Both the position numbers and the translations under genes were made by a program. Positions 12,706-27,215 of a DNA stretch of 64,000 nt are shown here, piece by piece. Each line of letters opens with the position of its first letter. Positions within the stretch are counted from its first letter, which is position 1. The DNA comes from Vanilla planifolia. Taxonomy: Eukaryota; Streptophyta; Magnoliopsida; Asparagales; Orchidaceae. The stretch covers positions 30,720,569 to 30,784,568 of the forward strand of contig CM043871.1 in assembly GCA_023846275.1 (NCBI GenBank). Reading direction: 5' to 3'. The notes under the pieces were generated by a model, which saw nothing but the letters and a program-made list of their open reading frames with translations, did no database searches and was not told the DNA's origin.

Positions 12706-13580
12706 TTGTACTTGCTTCTAAAATCTTACTTTATTATTAATTATTACTAAATTTTAAAATATCAACATTTACCTTCAATCTTTCTAAAAGGTAAACCTGA
12801 AAAACCTACCGTTAAATCTTCTAAACAAGATTTGTCTAATTCCATGTATGTAATCAACTAATAAAAATTTTACAACACCAAATTCTATCACCACAAAAAA
12901 TGCACAAAATTTATCATAATTCTATGACATAATAAGTAAAAAAAATTAACAATACAAAATTTTAAACAAGAAATAAAAAATATCATGAAAAAATAAATAT
13001 TTTTTAGAATGGTATTCATTCAAAACAAAGTTTGCTAAAATAGCTCGAGTCATTATGAGAGTATTTTGTATGTGGATATAATAATTAAGGATAACCTCTC
13101 ATTAATTTTGGGATGAGCTTAAAGAATCTTTCCAATGCTCATTAATTATTAAGTAATCAAGTTCGCCACAGGCTCATCCATCTAAGAGCTCTCTACTTAG
13201 CTCTTCTTATGGATAGTTGATCAAAAAAAGAAGTTACAATCCCTAATCATTAATAATAAATCTCACTTCAATAGAGTAGTGTGACTCTCTAATTATATAG
13301 TTTTACAATTCTATATCCACAAAATATTTTTTCTTAAAGACCTAGCACATTACAACATTTCTACTAGTTCTAGATTGTCTTATTTCTAATAGTTCTAAAT
13401 CCTTCGACTTATGGATTACAAAAATAAAAATACTAGATGTATATGCCACAATTATTACAATAAAATATGCATGAAGAAGCTTCAATATCAACAAATATTA
13501 TACAAAATAGGTAATTTCACATATAAAAGAGATAGAACGGTTATGGATAGAACGAGTGAAAGATTAGAGTAAAACATATT
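12706..13580. repeat. Upstream flank repeat, partner of 1-927
   Basis: Collinear, diverged match to window positions 1-927, with an internal loss of about 45 bases near 13198. The match ends at about 13580, where the sequences separate abruptly. Together with the position 5' of copy A, this marks the segment as part of a larger duplicated unit. Confidence 0.8.
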
Positions 13581-14219
13581 ACGGATAGATTTATCCTTGC
13601 TTTCATAGGAGGGTATAAGATTTGCCTTCAATTCATAAGAGGATATTCTCGAAAGGACAATTTGTAAACTCTAAGTCCAATAATAACTTTTAATAAAGCC
13701 CTAAAATAGTCTAAATGAGGCTTGGAAAATAAAATATGTTGAAGACAATGATGTTACTTTGAATGCTAAAACAAATTTGACCCTAAATTAATCGAATATT
13801 ATCTTCTATAATTATCCATATCAAAAAAGTCATAAATATTATTCTCTAACAAAAAAAATCCGTAATTCTATAGATGTAATGTTTTTTCAAAATTTAACTT
13901 TACTACTCCAAAAATATTATTTAGGGAGAGAATAATACACAAGAATGCCATTTTTTGAAAAATTTATGAAAACCCTCCATGTTCTTTTCCACATGCACTT
14001 CATTCCTCAATTTCTTAAACAGAAGAACAACTATGAGAAGATTGAACGACGAACACAAACTAGGTTCATTTAGAAGGCAAAACCAAATCCACAATCCTCT
14101 CAAACTTCACAATCTTTATGTAACACTCATATTGAATTTTTAAGAGATCTTGACTTTAATATTGTTTTAAAGAAAGTAACAAGATCATACATAAATCATC
14201 CCATTGGCCCGCTTTTTTA
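13581..14219. other. Intergenic, nothing recognised
   Basis: AT-rich sequence after the flank repeat. Small ORFs are present but have no recognisable domain. Confidence 0.4.
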
Positions 14220-14640
14220 TCTCCTTTTAAGTTGCTTCCACCCCTAGCTGGATAAAAGGCCAAGTTTGACACTTTTGTGGTTGCTAACGACAAGGCGGGT
14301 GCTGTTATTGTCGATCGTGACTGCGTGGGTAACTCCTTGCATGTGGCTGAGATGAGATTTTGCCACCCCTTCTATGATGGAAGAATGTGTGCTCCTAGTT
14401 ATGATTTACTTTGGCCTCCTATTGCTTCCACCATTCTTGCAAGATATGGATTGAGTCTAACTCCTTGGAGGTGATTACTTTGTTCTCTTGATGCTTTTTT
14501 GGGGAAAGCATCGATGCTCAGTTCTTTATGCTATGATGAGGAACCATTCATTTGCTAACTACAAAGTCTCTCATGTGGTTAGAAAGAGCAACCACACAAC
14601 GAATTGGGTAGAAATATTCACAATCTCTTTTGATTGTATG
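14220..14640 (+). mobile_element. Remnant of a LINE-type RNase H domain
   Basis: The plus-strand frames read, in order, a DKAGAV-like start (about 14288), a segment resembling the VESDSLEV helix at about 14448-14475 (here VESNSLEVI), and VSHVVRKSNHTTNWVE at about 14570-14612. This order fits the C-terminal RNase H of plant non-LTR retrotransposons. Frameshifts are needed between segments, so it is not functional. The ORF 14277-14474 is part of it. No flanking reverse transcriptase was recognised. Confidence 0.5.
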
Positions 14641-17600
14641 TGGCATGAGGTATAGCCCTACTTGTCAAGTTGAAGATATAATCCATGCTAATCTTTTGTA
14701 TGAACAACCTTATTGTTTTGTCAAAGAAATGACCATCATTTTGGATAATTTATTTTAAGTATTTTCTTAAAATAAATTTGCTAAAATCATGGCAACAAGT
14801 TTATACTAAATTTAACTTTAATATTTATAATTTTAAAAATAGTTTTGAATAGCTAGTTAACCAAATTATTCTCCCCGATTTAATCATTTTAATTACAAAG
14901 ATTTCTTCTCAAATTGGGATTATAAGAATAGCCTATTACACCAACTATATATTATTTTTTTAATCTCAATAATGAATAAGAGAAAAAAATGTAATGTTCT
15001 TTCTAAATGTTAAAATAAATAATAGAGATACAACCATTTCAAATATGGAAGGTTAAGATAGCTAGGTGATTTGTGTCAGAACATAACATTTAGATTAGAG
15101 TATAGAGAAAACATCATTGAATTGTATCAATGTAAGAGAGCCTTAAGCAAGCAACTTAAGTAATAATGATTGTTTCATTTCTTGACATGGCCAAACATCA
15201 TCGAAGCAAAATCCTAGAAACACTACTGATTCTTCTTAATGTAGGAGAGCCCTAACCAACATGAGCCACATAATACAAGCCCTTCATTTCTTAGCATAGC
15301 CAACAACATTTCCAACACCAAATTCAAAAAAAAAAAGAATGCTAAACCAAACATCTCCAATTATTTACTAACTACAACAAGGCTGTATTTTAAGGTTAGG
15401 AAAAAGATGATTAAATGTAATTGAGAACTAAATAAATGTATATCACCATGACTAGTCATGGAAGACAAAGTTTCATCAACAATTGTAACTTGCATGACAA
15501 GATTAGTATAATTTTTGTAAGTGGAGATCACACCCACAAAACAATTTATATGTTTAAAGATACCAGTACCAATGAACATCCTTCACCTAGAGTTGTAAAT
15601 AATAAAAAAAGCTTCTTAGTTATCTTGTTGAACCACAGAGTTAATGAGCAATGTGACAATATTGGTACTACATTTACAAGGTCGAGAATGAAGGTTGCAT
15701 AGGGCTTCCACTATTTGGGTTTGAAAAGAGATTGATTTACCTTGGTGAATACCTTTGTTGCATGCTAATGTTTGCTAAGATCAATCTTGCTTTCAAGAGT
15801 GATGGTTGGGAGGTTTTCATCAATTCTCAAAGCAAGCTTCATCAATGTAATAGGATTTGTTACAATCATCACAGCAAAAGGTCTTCATCTTCAAATGTTA
15901 TCCCATTGTCGTACAATTTTTGGTAGAAATAGTGTCACCTTTTATGGAAGGGTTGAATGTTTCCTTAACATTAATGCAAGAGGATTGGTTGCTAAGCTTT
16001 AGTTGTCAACCGAGGATACATGCCAATCGACTAAATATGATCACCTTTTTGTAAGTCATAAGAGGAAATGAAATAAGTGGCAAAAAAATATGCTTTGTTA
16101 CCATAAAAATAATAGAATAATTTGAAATATTTTCCCCCTTTATCCTTGTTTCATAGAAGTATTATAACATATAAGAGGAAGTTATAAAAAAATTAGACAA
16201 CCTAACTACAAAAACTATTGATTTCTATCTAACTACAAAAAATATACAAATGAAAAAACATTGTCAATAAGAATAGGTATTGATTGGGCAAAGCATAAAG
16301 TATCACTTCAAAAAAAAAGCATAAAATATAACCCATGGAAAATCTTATAACATTGGGATCGATTCTTTCCAAAATGAAATGATTCCAATTCAATCTCAAA
16401 AAGAATAAAAAAATCATGTATGCCACGAAAATCAGACTTTTGGAACTTCCATAGCTATAAGGAAAACATGTTTCCACTACATTAGAATTTCTAACCGTTA
16501 AAAAATCATGTTTTCCATTCATTTGAGTCACCTTATAGAAATTAAAAGGGTAAGCATCCCAAGCAACAAAGTCCATAAGTTAGCACCAGTTTCAAAATTG
16601 AATAGGCTAAAAAAATCATTTTTTCATGGTTATGATCTTTCTTCCATATAGGATGGGGAAGCTAGCACTCCTACAATTGTGTCGCTTATATTCCCTTTTT
16701 ATGATATCTTACTCATCAATTATGATATCTTACTCATCAATTATATCAATAAAGACTTTACCAACAATGATCTCATCATCAATAACAACAATGCCAAATA
16801 GCTCCAACTCTCCTACATAAAGTTTTCCAAACAATGAGAAATCGTAACCCCTCACCAATAGGGTTATCACCAGCTCCTAGGACCTAGTTTTTTGTATAAG
16901 TGGTGCCTAAGGGAAGCTCTGACATTTCCAAACAAACTTTTCTTAGAATACAAGGCTTGTCGAATTGATGATGAAATAAATCTTATGGCCCCAAAGAATG
17001 AAACTCATAATCATAACTGTGACGCTTTTTTAAGGCTTCTGTATCAGAATCAAGTATTCATATGATACTCATGCTCCTTGACATTTGTCTAATATATATA
17101 TCTAATACAACATGTGGCACACCAAATTTAAAAAAAAAATCAAATAAACTAATATTATTCAATATGTAATATTACTAGTGCATGTCTTCAAATAGTATGA
17201 AATTGAAAACATAAATATAAGTACCAAAATAAGATGGATTCAAGTCTTTCCAATGTTGTTTATGAGATCTTATTCAATTTTGGAATAAAAACAATGCACC
17301 AATACATTAATTAGCACATTTGTTTAACAAGAAAAATATTATCTTTTATCATATATTTATAATTGAATTGTTTTAAAATTGCAATTGAATTATAATTTTA
17401 ATAATGATAACTTGATTTTGAGAAAGTTGATACTTTACTATTTTTATATTTTTACATAATTCTTCTTATATTCTTATTGTCTTATCCTAACTTATTCGCA
17501 TCTTACTTCTCTAACAATTGTAATATCACACCCATAACATATCATGTTCGTATCAACTTAATAATTTACCAAAAACCTTTACCAACTAGAATCCTCACAT

Positions 17601-20600
17601 ATTAGGTCAAAGGAGAAGCATGCTTAATGACAATGCTTTTTCATGCCCTAGAAAAATAAGATTATTTTCAACCAAAACAATTACACGAGTGGCAAAAAGT
17701 CATATGCAATAACATTTAATTTTCCCCTTCCCTTCAAAACAACATAGGGCTAACCCTACCTCAAAATATAATTTAAGAAGATATGGCTGTGAAGAGGTTC
17801 AACCAAAATGGTTTTCCTACCCAAAAACATCTAGGTTTTTCCTTTAAGCCTTTTCATCTTTCATCTTCTCTTCATAAGTGACACTTTGGTTTTTACATCA
17901 TTTAGTTGTTGAGAGAATTATTTATTTTTTGTTTGTGTAGCATCACCTTAGACCCAAAGGTCGAACAATGGGAAGTCTTCATCATCGTTCAACAAATGCA
18001 ATTTTAAGAAGTAGAAAGCCATGATTACATCCATGTTTAAATATAAGCTATCACAATAACAAACATTTGAGGGCTCCTCTTACCAACAAGTGACTCATTA
18101 TTACTTAATTAGTTTGTGTGGTTGATTCAAAAACAAAAAAGATTATGGCATGAGAAGTTAGGGTATTATCTTATATATATTGCAATTTATGCAATAATAA
18201 TGTTTAAACCACCATACCTTCAATGCTTTGCTGCACTCATTTGTTCTGATGTCTATGTCACAATTAATAAAGAGGTTAGTCAATGATGGTCTTGTGGAGT
18301 GAAAGGATTAAGAGGCAAAGATGTCTACTCTTATGGCTTAGTATGCAACATGCAAACTCAAAACATAAAAGAGCATAAGAATCTATAATTTGGTGTCTTT
18401 AAGGAAAGTGTTAGTAACCAAATTGTTTGCCAAGTTCTTAAAGAGAGCATGTTTTTCATGGATTGATGGATTAAGACAATGTATGATTGTATAAATACTT
18501 GTTTTGTAGTGATGAGAGGTGATGCTTAAGCTTGGTGGCTTGTTTTTTACAATGGCTTGATAGTTTTAAGGAGAATCTACTTAAGGATTGACTCTAAAGT
18601 AGGTTGCTTTGATGTGATTTAATATTTAGACCAATTATATGACATTTTCTCTCACTATATTAAGATATTGATCCCATGAGTTGTCTTATTTTGACTCCAA
18701 GTAAGTTTAATCATTCATATAGAGACTTCTTACTTGGTCACCTATCTCAATGCTTCTTCAACTCCAACATGAGTTTACCTTTAAAAAGTATCTTGACATC
18801 TCAAAACTTGGTATCTTATACATACACCAATTCTCCCTCTTAGTAGTAGAAGTGAGATGATTTATTTTTACACCTTTAGAAGCCTTACATAGGAACAAAG
18901 TTTTATCTTATAATTCTTTTCTTAGGACATCATATAATATTTGTTTGCCACTTTCTTTAGATTTTATAGGTTTATTGGTTTTACTTAGTTCATCTTTAAA
19001 TCATATTAAACTAGTAGAAGTGTTAGCTATGATATCAAATTATGACATCTTTATTGGGGCCCCACCTCACCATCTAATTAAATATAGCAAAATTAAAGTT
19101 TGTGTATTTGAAATTTTTAGTGAGAAATTAAACTCTATATGGAGACTTAATGATAAAACAATATCAATTTATAAACCACCTTTACTACATGAACTAAATA
19201 AAAGATCGATATAGATAAATAATCTAATCATATAAACTATCTAAATTATACATATTTTGTCAAGTCTATACAAATACACATAATACATAAATTATAATAG
19301 ACCAACCACTATGTCAGCCACAAAAATAATCCTTATTCATAACATCAACCCTCATCTTTTAATTTAATAGTTACATTACTTATGATGTAAATATTAATTA
19401 GATTTTAGAGAGCTTAACAGATAACTAATAAGATGATGATATATAAATAATAATATTATAATAGAAAATATATAGTAATATCTATAATTAAATAAGTTAT
19501 AATACAAGTAAATTAATATATCTAGTAAAAAATATAAACAAGTATATATACATTTTTTATTTTTATAATTTTTTTCTTTATATGTTATAAGATAAACCAT
19601 TATTTTTTTATTTTCATCTTATTTCTAATGTGACTCATATTCTTTATGTGAAGATCATTATCCTCTAGAACTAATATTATAAATCCATATAGGGGTATCC
19701 TCACTCGTAAGAGTTGTCTTTTTGCCCTCTATGTTAGAATTGTGTAGACATAAGTGAGTTATCATTGTCTTATATTATATATATGAGACATCTTTGCTAT
19801 AATCATGTGTATTATTATTATGTAGCTAGATATGAGGATCATCTTCCTATGAGATCATAATATAATCCAATAGTGTATGAGAATAATGTCTTTAAAGGTA
19901 TATTAATTATTCAATTCAATTTCCTTGTTTGATACTTCAACATGTTGAGTATTCATATCATTTATTCATTAACTTATAGAGTTTTTCATTATATTATATG
20001 TGAATTACCTTGTTATGTAATATAATAAATGAATAACACATTTATAATTTTTTATAATAAGATTATATGACAAGCTATAATACTTGTCAAAAGAGAACAT
20101 GGAAAAGTATACCAATTATAAAAGAATTAGAAATTAATTTATTAACATATTACTGTCATAGTTACAAGATCTATCTACTATCCATTATGCATAAAATTAC
20201 ATGAAAAAATATTTCACTTGCTGTAATGCTTGCTTGAAAATAACATAGAAAAATACACCATTTTATAATGAATTATAATTGACTTTATTAGCTTGTTTAT
20301 ATCACATTTATCAAATTTATCTACTAAATTTAAAAGTTAATTTTTTTCTATTTGCAATATGTCTTTGACTTCATCAATGACATATATATACAGTGATCAA
20401 TATAATCCTGTACGTGACATATTTAATAAGAAATTAAGATCTTATTAATTCCTTTAAGATCTTTAACTTGATATAAAAGTTGTATTGCTAAAATTACTTA
20501 CTCTTACCATAAGATCATATGAAATTCTAAAAATTTGCTAGTACTAATATGATCCTAATATAATATAATACATCCAATTGTATAAACCATTTTTATCACA

Positions 20601-23600
20601 CATTGTATTTGTATGATCTCCTTATTTATCATAAGTACAATCTATTTTTCTATTACTTTATCTGGTATGATCTACAAATTCTATAAGATTATTATAAAAT
20701 ACAATATACCATATTGTGTTATATATCATCATATGATCTCCTCTATTTTAATATATTTTTTATGATCATTTAATGTATGATATACAAAATTATATTATAT
20801 AATTGCTAATTATTTATTTTATTTATTTCACTCATATATCTATTCACATTATCTTATGATCATACTAATATGACAAATATCATAAGTATAATTTATTAAC
20901 TAATATGACTTTTTTTATTTTTATTGTTTTTCTTTGAATAAAAACAAATCATATAGTATTATACATATTTCATACTATATAATTTACTCCTATTTGCTAT
21001 AATAATGATACTCCTTGTATTAGTATGATCGAGACAATTGTCTAGTACAATATCTTCACAGCTTTGTTATAGCCTTTTGACCCAAAATTTTCACACCAAA
21101 TGATTTTACTATTGTGCTAGTACAAACATTTCTTCGTATTGAATCATACACCCTTGTTTTTTTGGTGAAACCCAATATCATGTATATCTTTCTCCTACCA
21201 CCTCAACAACCTCTTCATCTCTCTTCCTCCTCTCTTCTCATTAGAATCTTGACACTTACATGACCTAATAAGGCAAATAAAATAAAAATCTAAGTTGTAC
21301 CTCTTACTTTGTTAAAGATGTTAAAACCTTGAACCAAAGTTCTTTGTAGTTGGTCAGAACTCATTTCCAATTACTCACAATAACCAGCCACGATAACCAC
21401 AATGTTTGGGTTAACTTTTTCAACCAGTCAAATGCTCTATTGCAATTCTTTATGCATGGGAAGAAAAGAAGTATCTATAATATATTAACTAATCATTATA
21501 AATTTATAGTTACATTATTATTATTATTTTAATATCTAAAATTTATGAAATTAATCATGAATATAGGATTTTTTTTTTGTGAATATAGGATATTTATTAA
21601 CTACTTGTTAATGTTAAAGAGTGCTTTTAAATTATTTTAATAGGATCAAACACAATTTCTTTTTATATGGAAAATTAGAGAAAATTTAAATAATTAAATT
21701 AAAATCATTTTTCCTTAGATATTTTGTTATTTATAAATATATATCATATTAATCAGATTTAACTTAAAGTCAAAATGTATGAAATTATAATTCTAACTTA
21801 ATGCATATGATATTTTAAAATTTACCAATCTATCATTTGTCAATCAAATTTGATAGAAGTCAAAATTTTAGAAATTATAATATATCCTAATAAATCTTTT
21901 GAGAATTACAATTATATTGTATTTTTTTGAAAATTCATAAGTTGATCTTCAAAACTTATAAACTCAACCATCATTGACTTTATCTCGAAGAGTTCTTTCT
22001 ATTGATATTTTAATTAAGTTTGAGGGTATGGCATACTTTTTAATATTTTATTATTATTTTAATATTTTTTATAAATAATAAATTTTAAAAAATTAACTTA
22101 ATTGAGTTCAATCATACTTAACCACAATATTTCTTGCTTAATTTTAAGATTTCTCTTTTTTATCTGAGTTGAATATTAAGGACTATTATAATTTTTGTTT
22201 CATTATATCAAGGTATTGTCCTCGTTGGTCATCTCATCTTAATCTAAGTAGATTTTATCTTTAACATAAGAACCTATCCTCTTTGTTCACCTACCCAAAC
22301 ATTACTTCAACCTAAGCATGCATAACCATGGAGTCCTCAAGGGATCCAACATAAGTTTGCATATAAAAGACACCTTAATGTCGATTATTGTATCACATAT
22401 ATAGACTAATATTAACTATCTTCCCCTTACTAGGTGATGTTAAGTAATTTACCCCAACTCCCTTAGAAACTTTATATTTAAGTCATTCATTGTTCAATGA
22501 CTTATCTCTTGAGACATTACTTGATTTCTACTTCCTATCTTTTTTAATTGTTAAAGGTTTCCTCTCAATTAATCAATGATTGAAAACTATTAATATGTAT
22601 GAAAGGTCATATCACAACCTACTTAAATAATCTCCTTATTATTACTCAATAATACATATTAGAAAAGAAAATATCATGTTACATCATAGTACACAATAAT
22701 CTTAAGGATACAAAACTAATAGTCAGGAAATAATGACAATAAAAATGCATTTTAAATTTATTTTTCACTAGAATAAGTAACAAAAACTATAACAATGTTA
22801 TCCATAAACACCACACACCTATATAAGTATCTACATACATCTCTAGACACATAAAATACAAATCATATACATATCTCATGCAAAATTTATCACATAACTC
22901 AAAATAACTCTCTCTTTTTGAGACTTATGTTATATATCATTGGGCTTTCTCAATTCTAAATGAATTTATAACCTGACTTGTAATGCAAGTAACAAGTATA
23001 AAAAGCTTAGCAAGTAAATTGATAATTACAAGCAATAAAATCATGATGAAATATAATAAAGAATAACTCATAAATGGTAAAAGAGTAATAAACAAATAAC
23101 TTGTGGCATGTAAAGAGTAGAAACATGTCATCAATGTGCACATATATGTCATATTCATTTTATGTGCTTCATGTTTTTATTTTTATAACATTTTTTCATT
23201 ATTTTTTATTTTTATCATTTTTTATATTTATCATATTTTCATATTTTCTAATACATAAGGCTTTAATGTCTTTAAATAAACATTACTAATATTTTCACAC
23301 AACTATTTGCATCATCATATATTATAATTTTAGCCCATAAAAATATCATAATTAACTAGTAATCTTAATATGTTGTCTCCACCAATCATCTATCTGCACA
23401 AAATACTAGCTATAATGAAGCTTTACTTATAAAGACCCTATATAAAATATTAGCAATGGTTCAATCTACTTTATCAAAGTTATACATTAAGTGTTAATAA
23501 TAACAATCTTATCTTATCAAAATAATCAACTATAAGATAATTTTATAATAAAATCTCATTATCTACTTTTCATCATATATTATATTATAATATATATCAT

Positions 23601-25199
23601 CAAATTATTATAACTTAATCTCAATAATCATTAATTTTTCTTTTTATTTATTTGTAATTTCTTATTTCATGTTTTGATACTTATAACAATTAAAATATAA
23701 TGCATAAATGTATGGGTTTCTTTTCATTTGTACATAATCACATGATATTAAAGACATGTTATATAAGGATAAAAAATGTACATATAATAGTATAATATCA
23801 TGTTATCATACTCATATCAATATTTTTTAAGATAAATAATAATAATATGATAATATCATAGTTAGTTTTGTTTGCATATCTATTTCTTTATGATGATTTT
23901 TCAATAATTATCCTTTTTGTCTTTAGTTTTTTATGTGATAAAATGGTACATTATCTACCACAATTTGCTAGCTTTTTTTATTTATGATATATTCATAATT
24001 ATTTATTTTACTCAAAACTCTTATTTTCTATTCATTCCCTTATTTTTCTTCTTTTCTTTGTTTCTCTCTCCTCACATGCGATACATCTATTTTACGTATG
24101 GTGCATCAAATCGAACGTATTATACATCAAATTACATATATTACAATCTTCACTTGACATACTATACATAGAGTTCAATTCATTGTACATGAAGTATGAG
24201 ACAAGGTGTTGTTGTTACTTTTTTCCTTCACTTTGATTCGAACTTGAAACCAACAAGTTAGCACAAATTAGGGACTATCTAAGAATTAAATGCATGCTTG
24301 TCACCTCTAATTAATTTTCAATCAGACTATAACATTTCAAATTCTAAAATAAGTTAAATTTATATATTTGAATTATGATATTAGTATGATGTTGTGTGTA
24401 ATGATAATGTAAGAATTGTTTTTTGTGCATCATTAATCCTATGCCAAGTTGTAAGTATCATAGAGCTATGGTTTGAGTATACATTTGGAAAAGCTCTACA
24501 TGACAAAATTATTGATATGTAATTACAATTTTTAGAAGTCATTTATAATTTCTCAAGAATTTTGAAAAGATAAAGTTATTATTTGATTTATTATATCAAT
24601 ATATTGTTTTTATTATTTTAAAACCTAAAATTTACTTTTTCACTTATCCTGAACTTAAGTTGGTGGCCTAAGAAGCATTTGGAAACAAAAAAGCTCAGGA
24701 AAAAAGAGAGAAGGGAATGCACTGAGGAGAAGAGGAAGGAGAGAAGTTAAGAAATCTTAAAAAAAGTTGTACTTCACTATAGTTAATAGGAACAAAGAAA
24801 TTAGAAAAAGTAATAACAAGACAAATCACAAGGAAGAAAGTTTGAAAAAGCCTTTTTTCTATTTTGTGTAAAAGAGTTAGAAATGTATGACTGAGTATAT
24901 TTGTCCTTTTCCATAAGTTACCCTTATATAGTGTTTAGGTGCTGCTTGAAATTCAACTTGAATTGCATGAGAATTAGTATGAATTCAATGTGAAATGATC
25001 CATGGCATCAATTAATTATATTAGCATAAGATGTTGTCTGTGTATGTGTATATAAGTATATTATTATATGTATTAGACATGTGATAAGAAAGAGAAATAA
25101 GGTATATTAAATAAAATGATAATAAATGAATAAATAATGAAAGCTGGCTATAAGACTCTAATGATCTGTATAATCTATGATATAAGAAGATAACCAAAT
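14641..25199. other. AT-rich intergenic desert, no gene recognised
   Basis: About 10.5 kb of very AT-rich sequence with many stops in all frames. ORFs up to about 90 codons occur but look random or low-complexity (for example 19394-19600 and 22937-23158, which are Tyr/Ile/Leu-rich). A direct duplication of about 23 bases (containing TATGATATCTTACTCATCA) sits at about 16698-16742. Frequent TATGATC-type words suggest decayed LTR elements, but I could not delimit one. Confidence 0.4.
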
Positions 25200-25480
25200 A
25201 TAAGATTTTTACTATGTTATTATCTACGACTATCCAATATAATGAGATCATTTTTTATGCTGCTAGCATTTTATGTATGGTGGTGATAACTAGAGATCTT
25301 ATGATTGTTAGTACTTTTTGTAGGATAATGATAGATAAAGATGATATGATTGAGTTGAAATAAGACCTTATTTCTATAGTCATTAATATTTTGTGTAAGA
25401 TAATGATAAATAGACTTTAGTATTGTTAGTACTCTATGAAAAATGATGATAGATAAGGGTGATGTGATTTTAGTTGCCTG
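25200..25480. repeat. Irregular degenerate tandem repeat
   Basis: Variants of a TTGTTAGTACT...GATAATGATAGATAA block recur near 25306, 25382 and 25423 with uneven spacing (about 43-75 bases). It accounts for the 117-codon minus-strand ORF at 25271-25624, which I do not regard as a gene. The repeat may be part of a decayed LTR. Confidence 0.35.
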
Positions 25481-26859
25481 GCTAGTTGTCCAAAGAGATG
25501 TGGTGCACCAATGGTAACTTTGAATAGTGTAGGTAAAGGCTAGTTTGTAAGTCAAGAAGACAAGTTCATGGTTTATTACATCACCCAACAGGATGTTCCT
25601 CATATCACATATATCATGCCCCAAACTAACTCAAATTCACAAAACCTGATAAAATATATCTAAATATAAATTTATCAAGTAAAAATAGAGTTAATATGGG
25701 TTAGGATGACAAGTAAAATATTTCGAATGTATACATTCATTTTAACACAAGCAAAGAAAAAAATTACATAATTTTTAATTATCATACATTATAAAAATCT
25801 ATAAACAAAAAATAATATAACTTTTGTCAAAGGAAATGCAAAATATCCTTACATAAAATCTCACTCTATCTCAAACTAATAAAATACGTGAGGATCCTCA
25901 GTTATCATCTAATGGCCTAGTGACAACCCTTCTTTTTCTTTTTCTATACTTCAATTTGATTTAATTTCTAACGAGGTTATGCTTTAAAATTTAGAATTCA
26001 AACAAAAAAAATATCTCCTAAATTTTATTTATTTTTCTAATTTACAAGTATAATAATATAATAATTATATCTACAATATCACAACCAAATAGTTTATATT
26101 AACAACTACAACTATAAACATTCGAAACTACTACATCATCCACGTGCCACAAGTGTTCGTCTATAATACTACTATCACTAGTTTTTATATATATATACAA
26201 TGCTAAATTTATCACATGATTAATAAAATCATTCAACACAACTCTTATAATAAAAACCTTTGTAACTTCATTTCTTTCTTTTTTTATAACCTGTTCTTAT
26301 GGGTAGTTCTCTTTTTATTAGGTTTTTATTATACCTAAATAGTATTAAAAAAAGTTTAAACTAACCAACACTAACTTAATAGATTATCTCTAACAAATAA
26401 TTAAATATGTAACATAAACAATAATTTGGGATAAACATATATAAGGATTAATCATAAATATTAATTATAGCATGTAAACAAACAAGTCAATATGAATATA
26501 AAGAATAAATATATTATATTATCAAAGAAAAATATGTTATGATCTCTAAAAGAAATAATATAAACATTTAGTTTTTTCTTTTTTATCTCTTTTTTAATAT
26601 GATCTTACTTATCGATGCATGTTTCTACAAAACTAAGTAACCTTACATGCACATCATTTTTCAATTTACTTAGTTACAATGAAAATCTTATTTATTGATT
26701 TCACTTAACTAAGTAACTTTATGTGAACACCAATTTTAAGTTTATTTAGTTACAATGGAACCCTCATTTATTGATTTATCATATTATGTTCTTAAGCACA
26801 ATCATGCTTAATTTAGTTATATTCTTGATATACATATCTTTATAGTAAATTTCAATAAT
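25481..26859. other. AT-rich intergenic, nothing recognised
   Basis: Low-complexity AT-rich sequence. No domain or repeat unit could be delimited. Confidence 0.35.
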
Positions 26860-27215
26860 ATAATCGACATGGCTACTAGCTATCTTACGATGATAAAATC
26901 TTATGATCTGTATGACTATTAGCCATCTCATAATGATAATATCTCAATCTTGTGACCTACATTATCACTAACCATCTCATGATGATAATATCTTAATCTT
27001 GTAGCCCGCATGATCACTAACCATCCACGATAGTAATATCTTAATATTGTGACTCGTATAGTTACTAGCCACCTCACGATAATAATATCTTAATATTATG
27101 GCTTACATGACCTCTAGCTACTGCAATGGTAATATCTCAATCTTATGACCCACATAGTCATTAGGTATCTCACGATGATAATATCTTGTGGCCTTCATTG
27201 CCACTAATCATACAA
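26860..27215. repeat. Minisatellite, about 49-bp unit, about 7 copies
   Basis: Each unit carries an ACTAACCATCTCATGATGA block followed by TAATATCTTAATCTTGTGAC or close variants. Starts of the TAATATCT core fall near 26937, 26984, 27031, 27082, 27130 and 27178, a spacing of 47-51 bases. Units differ by several substitutions each, so the array is old. No ORF runs through it. Confidence 0.75.

Noticed and set aside
25271..25624. 117-codon minus ORF as a gene
   Set aside because: Built largely from an irregular AT-rich repeat; composition and lack of motifs argue against coding.
26860..27215. CRISPR-like array
   Set aside because: Units are contiguous and diverged, without unique spacers, and the genome is a plant nuclear one. 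It is a minisatellite.
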